7,524 bases of DNA, from NCBI GenBank assembly GCA_024762485.1, contig JANTHH010000136.1:1-7524 (forward strand), read 5' to 3'. Each line of letters begins with the position of its first letter. Position 1 is the stretch's first letter. The notes below the pieces were generated by a model. The model was not told the DNA's origin. It ran no database searches and saw only the letters and a program-made list of their open reading frames with translations. Shown piece by piece: positions 6,590 to 7,524 of the stretch. Source of the DNA: Chromatiales bacterium. GTDB lineage: Bacteria > Pseudomonadota > Gammaproteobacteria > Chromatiales > Chromatiaceae. A program made the position numbers and the translations under genes.

Positions 6590-7524
6590 ATGGAACCCGC
6601 CAAAATCGTCATCGCCGAGGATGACCCCTACGAGAGTGAGCGCCTGAGACAGGATCTGGTGGCCGGTGGCCACCGCATCATCGAGGTGGTCGACAACGCC
6701 GAGGCACTGCTCGCCTGTGTCCGCAACAACCCGGTCGACATCCTGATCATCGATATCGTGTTACGGGGCGAGGACGACGGCATCGTCGCCGCCATGAGGA
6801 TCCTCGACTTCACCCGCCTGCCGATCATCTTCGTCACCGCCTATCACTCCGACGAGTTCATCGCGCGGGCCGAGGCCGTGCATCCGGCGGCCTATCTGCT
6901 GAAACCCTACAACAGCCGCGAACTGCTGTTCCAGGTCCGAATGGCCCTGATTCGCCACGCCAACGAACAGCGTCTGCTGGCGGCAAAGCAGGATGCCGAG
7001 GCCGCGCTCTGGCACCTGGCCACCCATGACACCCTGACCCAGCTGCCCAACCGCAAGCTGCTGATGGACCGGCTCAACCAGCAGATCGCCTATGCCCGCC
7101 GCCACCATCAGCACTTCGCCGTCCTGTTCATCGACATAGACGACTTCAAGCGCATCAACGACGGCTTTGGCCATCGCACCGGTGACCGGGTGCTGCAACA
7201 CCTTGCCGGCCGCCTGTGCGAGGCCATCCGCGAGAACGACACCGTGGCGCGCCTCGGCGGCGACGAGTTCGTGCTGCTGCTTGAACTGGAGCATGAACAG
7301 CCGCAGGAATCGGCCATCGCCGTCGCGGAGAAACTCCGCGAGACTGTGACCCGCAGCCTGCTGGTCGACGATATCGAGATCACCCCGCAGTTCAGTTGCG
7401 GCATTGCCATCTACCCGCTGGATGGCGAGCAGCCGGATGAACTGCTCAGCCATGCCGATGCGGCCATGTACGAGGCCAAGGCCAGGAGCAACAACCATTT
7501 CGCCTTCTACTCGCCGGCGCTGAC
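6590..7524 (+). CDS. REC-GGDEF response regulator, 3' truncated by window (possible GGDEF-EAL)
   Basis: The frame from ATG at 6590 stays open to the window edge: 311 codons with no stop. It starts MEPAKIVIAEDDPYESERL. The receiver (about 4-120) has acidic residues E10-D12, phosphoacceptor D55 in LIIDIVLRG, T83 in FVTAY and K105 in LLKPY, all intact. A short helical linker (about 118-140) leads to a GGDEF domain (about 143-305). That domain has metal-binding DIDDF (182-186), canonical GGDEF (223-227) and inhibitory RxxD R214-D217 five residues upstream, so it looks like an active, product-inhibited diguanylate cyclase. The last residues NNHFAFYSPAL resemble the GGDEF-to-EAL junction of dual-domain proteins, so a phosphodiesterase domain may follow. 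That is inference. The gene is divergent from the Hpt-REC-REC-GGDEF gene. Its REC likely receives phosphate from a kinase, possibly the one encoded nearby. Confidence 0.92.
   Translation, partial: MEPAKIVIAEDDPYESERLRQDLVAGGHRIIEVVDNAEALLACVRNNPVDILIIDIVLRGEDDGIVAAMRILDFTRLPIIFVTAYHSDEFIARAEAVHPAAYLLKPYNSRELLFQVRMALIRHANEQRLLAAKQDAEAALWHLATHDTLTQLPNRKLLMDRLNQQIAYARRHHQHFAVLFIDIDDFKRINDGFGHRTGDRVLQHLAGRLCEAIRENDTVARLGGDEFVLLLELEHEQPQESAIAVAEKLRETVTRSLLVDDIEITPQFSCGIAIYPLDGEQPDELLSHADAAMYEAKARSNNHFAFYSPAL

Noticed and set aside
6761..7498. 245-codon - strand ORF
   Set aside because: Opposite to the + frame starting at 6590, which has intact receiver and GGDEF motifs and stays open to the window edge. 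The antisense frame is a shadow.
1..7524. CRISPR array, tRNA or rRNA gene, insertion sequence or attachment site
   Set aside because: No regularly spaced repeats, cloverleaf-like segment, transposase frame or terminal inverted repeats were seen on either strand.

Overview
The window is GC-rich, densely coded DNA with strongly G/C-biased third positions and no phage, IS, CRISPR or RNA-gene signal. Its exporter genes match E. coli YbhS and YbhR closely and its signalling genes are multidomain, so a free-living gammaproteobacterium is the best guess. The genus cannot be called from this sequence.

Layout: (1) 1-2284, + strand: the last codons of an upstream gene (probably an ABC ATPase), then two ABC-2 permease genes (YbhS-like and YbhR-like). 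Each is joined to the previous gene by a 4-nt ATGA overlap, giving an exporter operon of the ybhF-ybhS-ybhR type. (2) 2285-2311: a 27-nt convergent junction holding a small hairpin. (3) 2312-6390 (or up to 6444), - strand: three signalling genes in the transcription order Hpt-REC-REC-GGDEF diguanylate cyclase, membrane CHASE-PAS histidine kinase, and stand-alone CheY-like receiver. The kinase and receiver genes overlap by 23 nt. (4) about 6391-6589: a divergent intergenic region, more AT-rich than its surroundings. (5) 6590 to the window end, + strand: a REC-GGDEF gene that runs off the edge and may continue into an EAL domain.

How it may work: the kinase has a periplasmic CHASE sensor and a cytosolic PAS that keeps the proximal heme histidine and regulatory arginine of FixL, so it may sense an extracellular ligand and O2 or another diatomic gas. 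It has no receiver or Hpt of its own. The neighbouring genes supply one stand-alone receiver and one Hpt fused to two receivers and a GGDEF output. A His-Asp-His-Asp relay ending in c-di-GMP synthesis can therefore be assembled from three adjacent genes. The divergent REC-GGDEF protein would be a second c-di-GMP enzyme in the same locus. The domains and residues are read from the sequence; the relay order and the gas-sensing role are inference.
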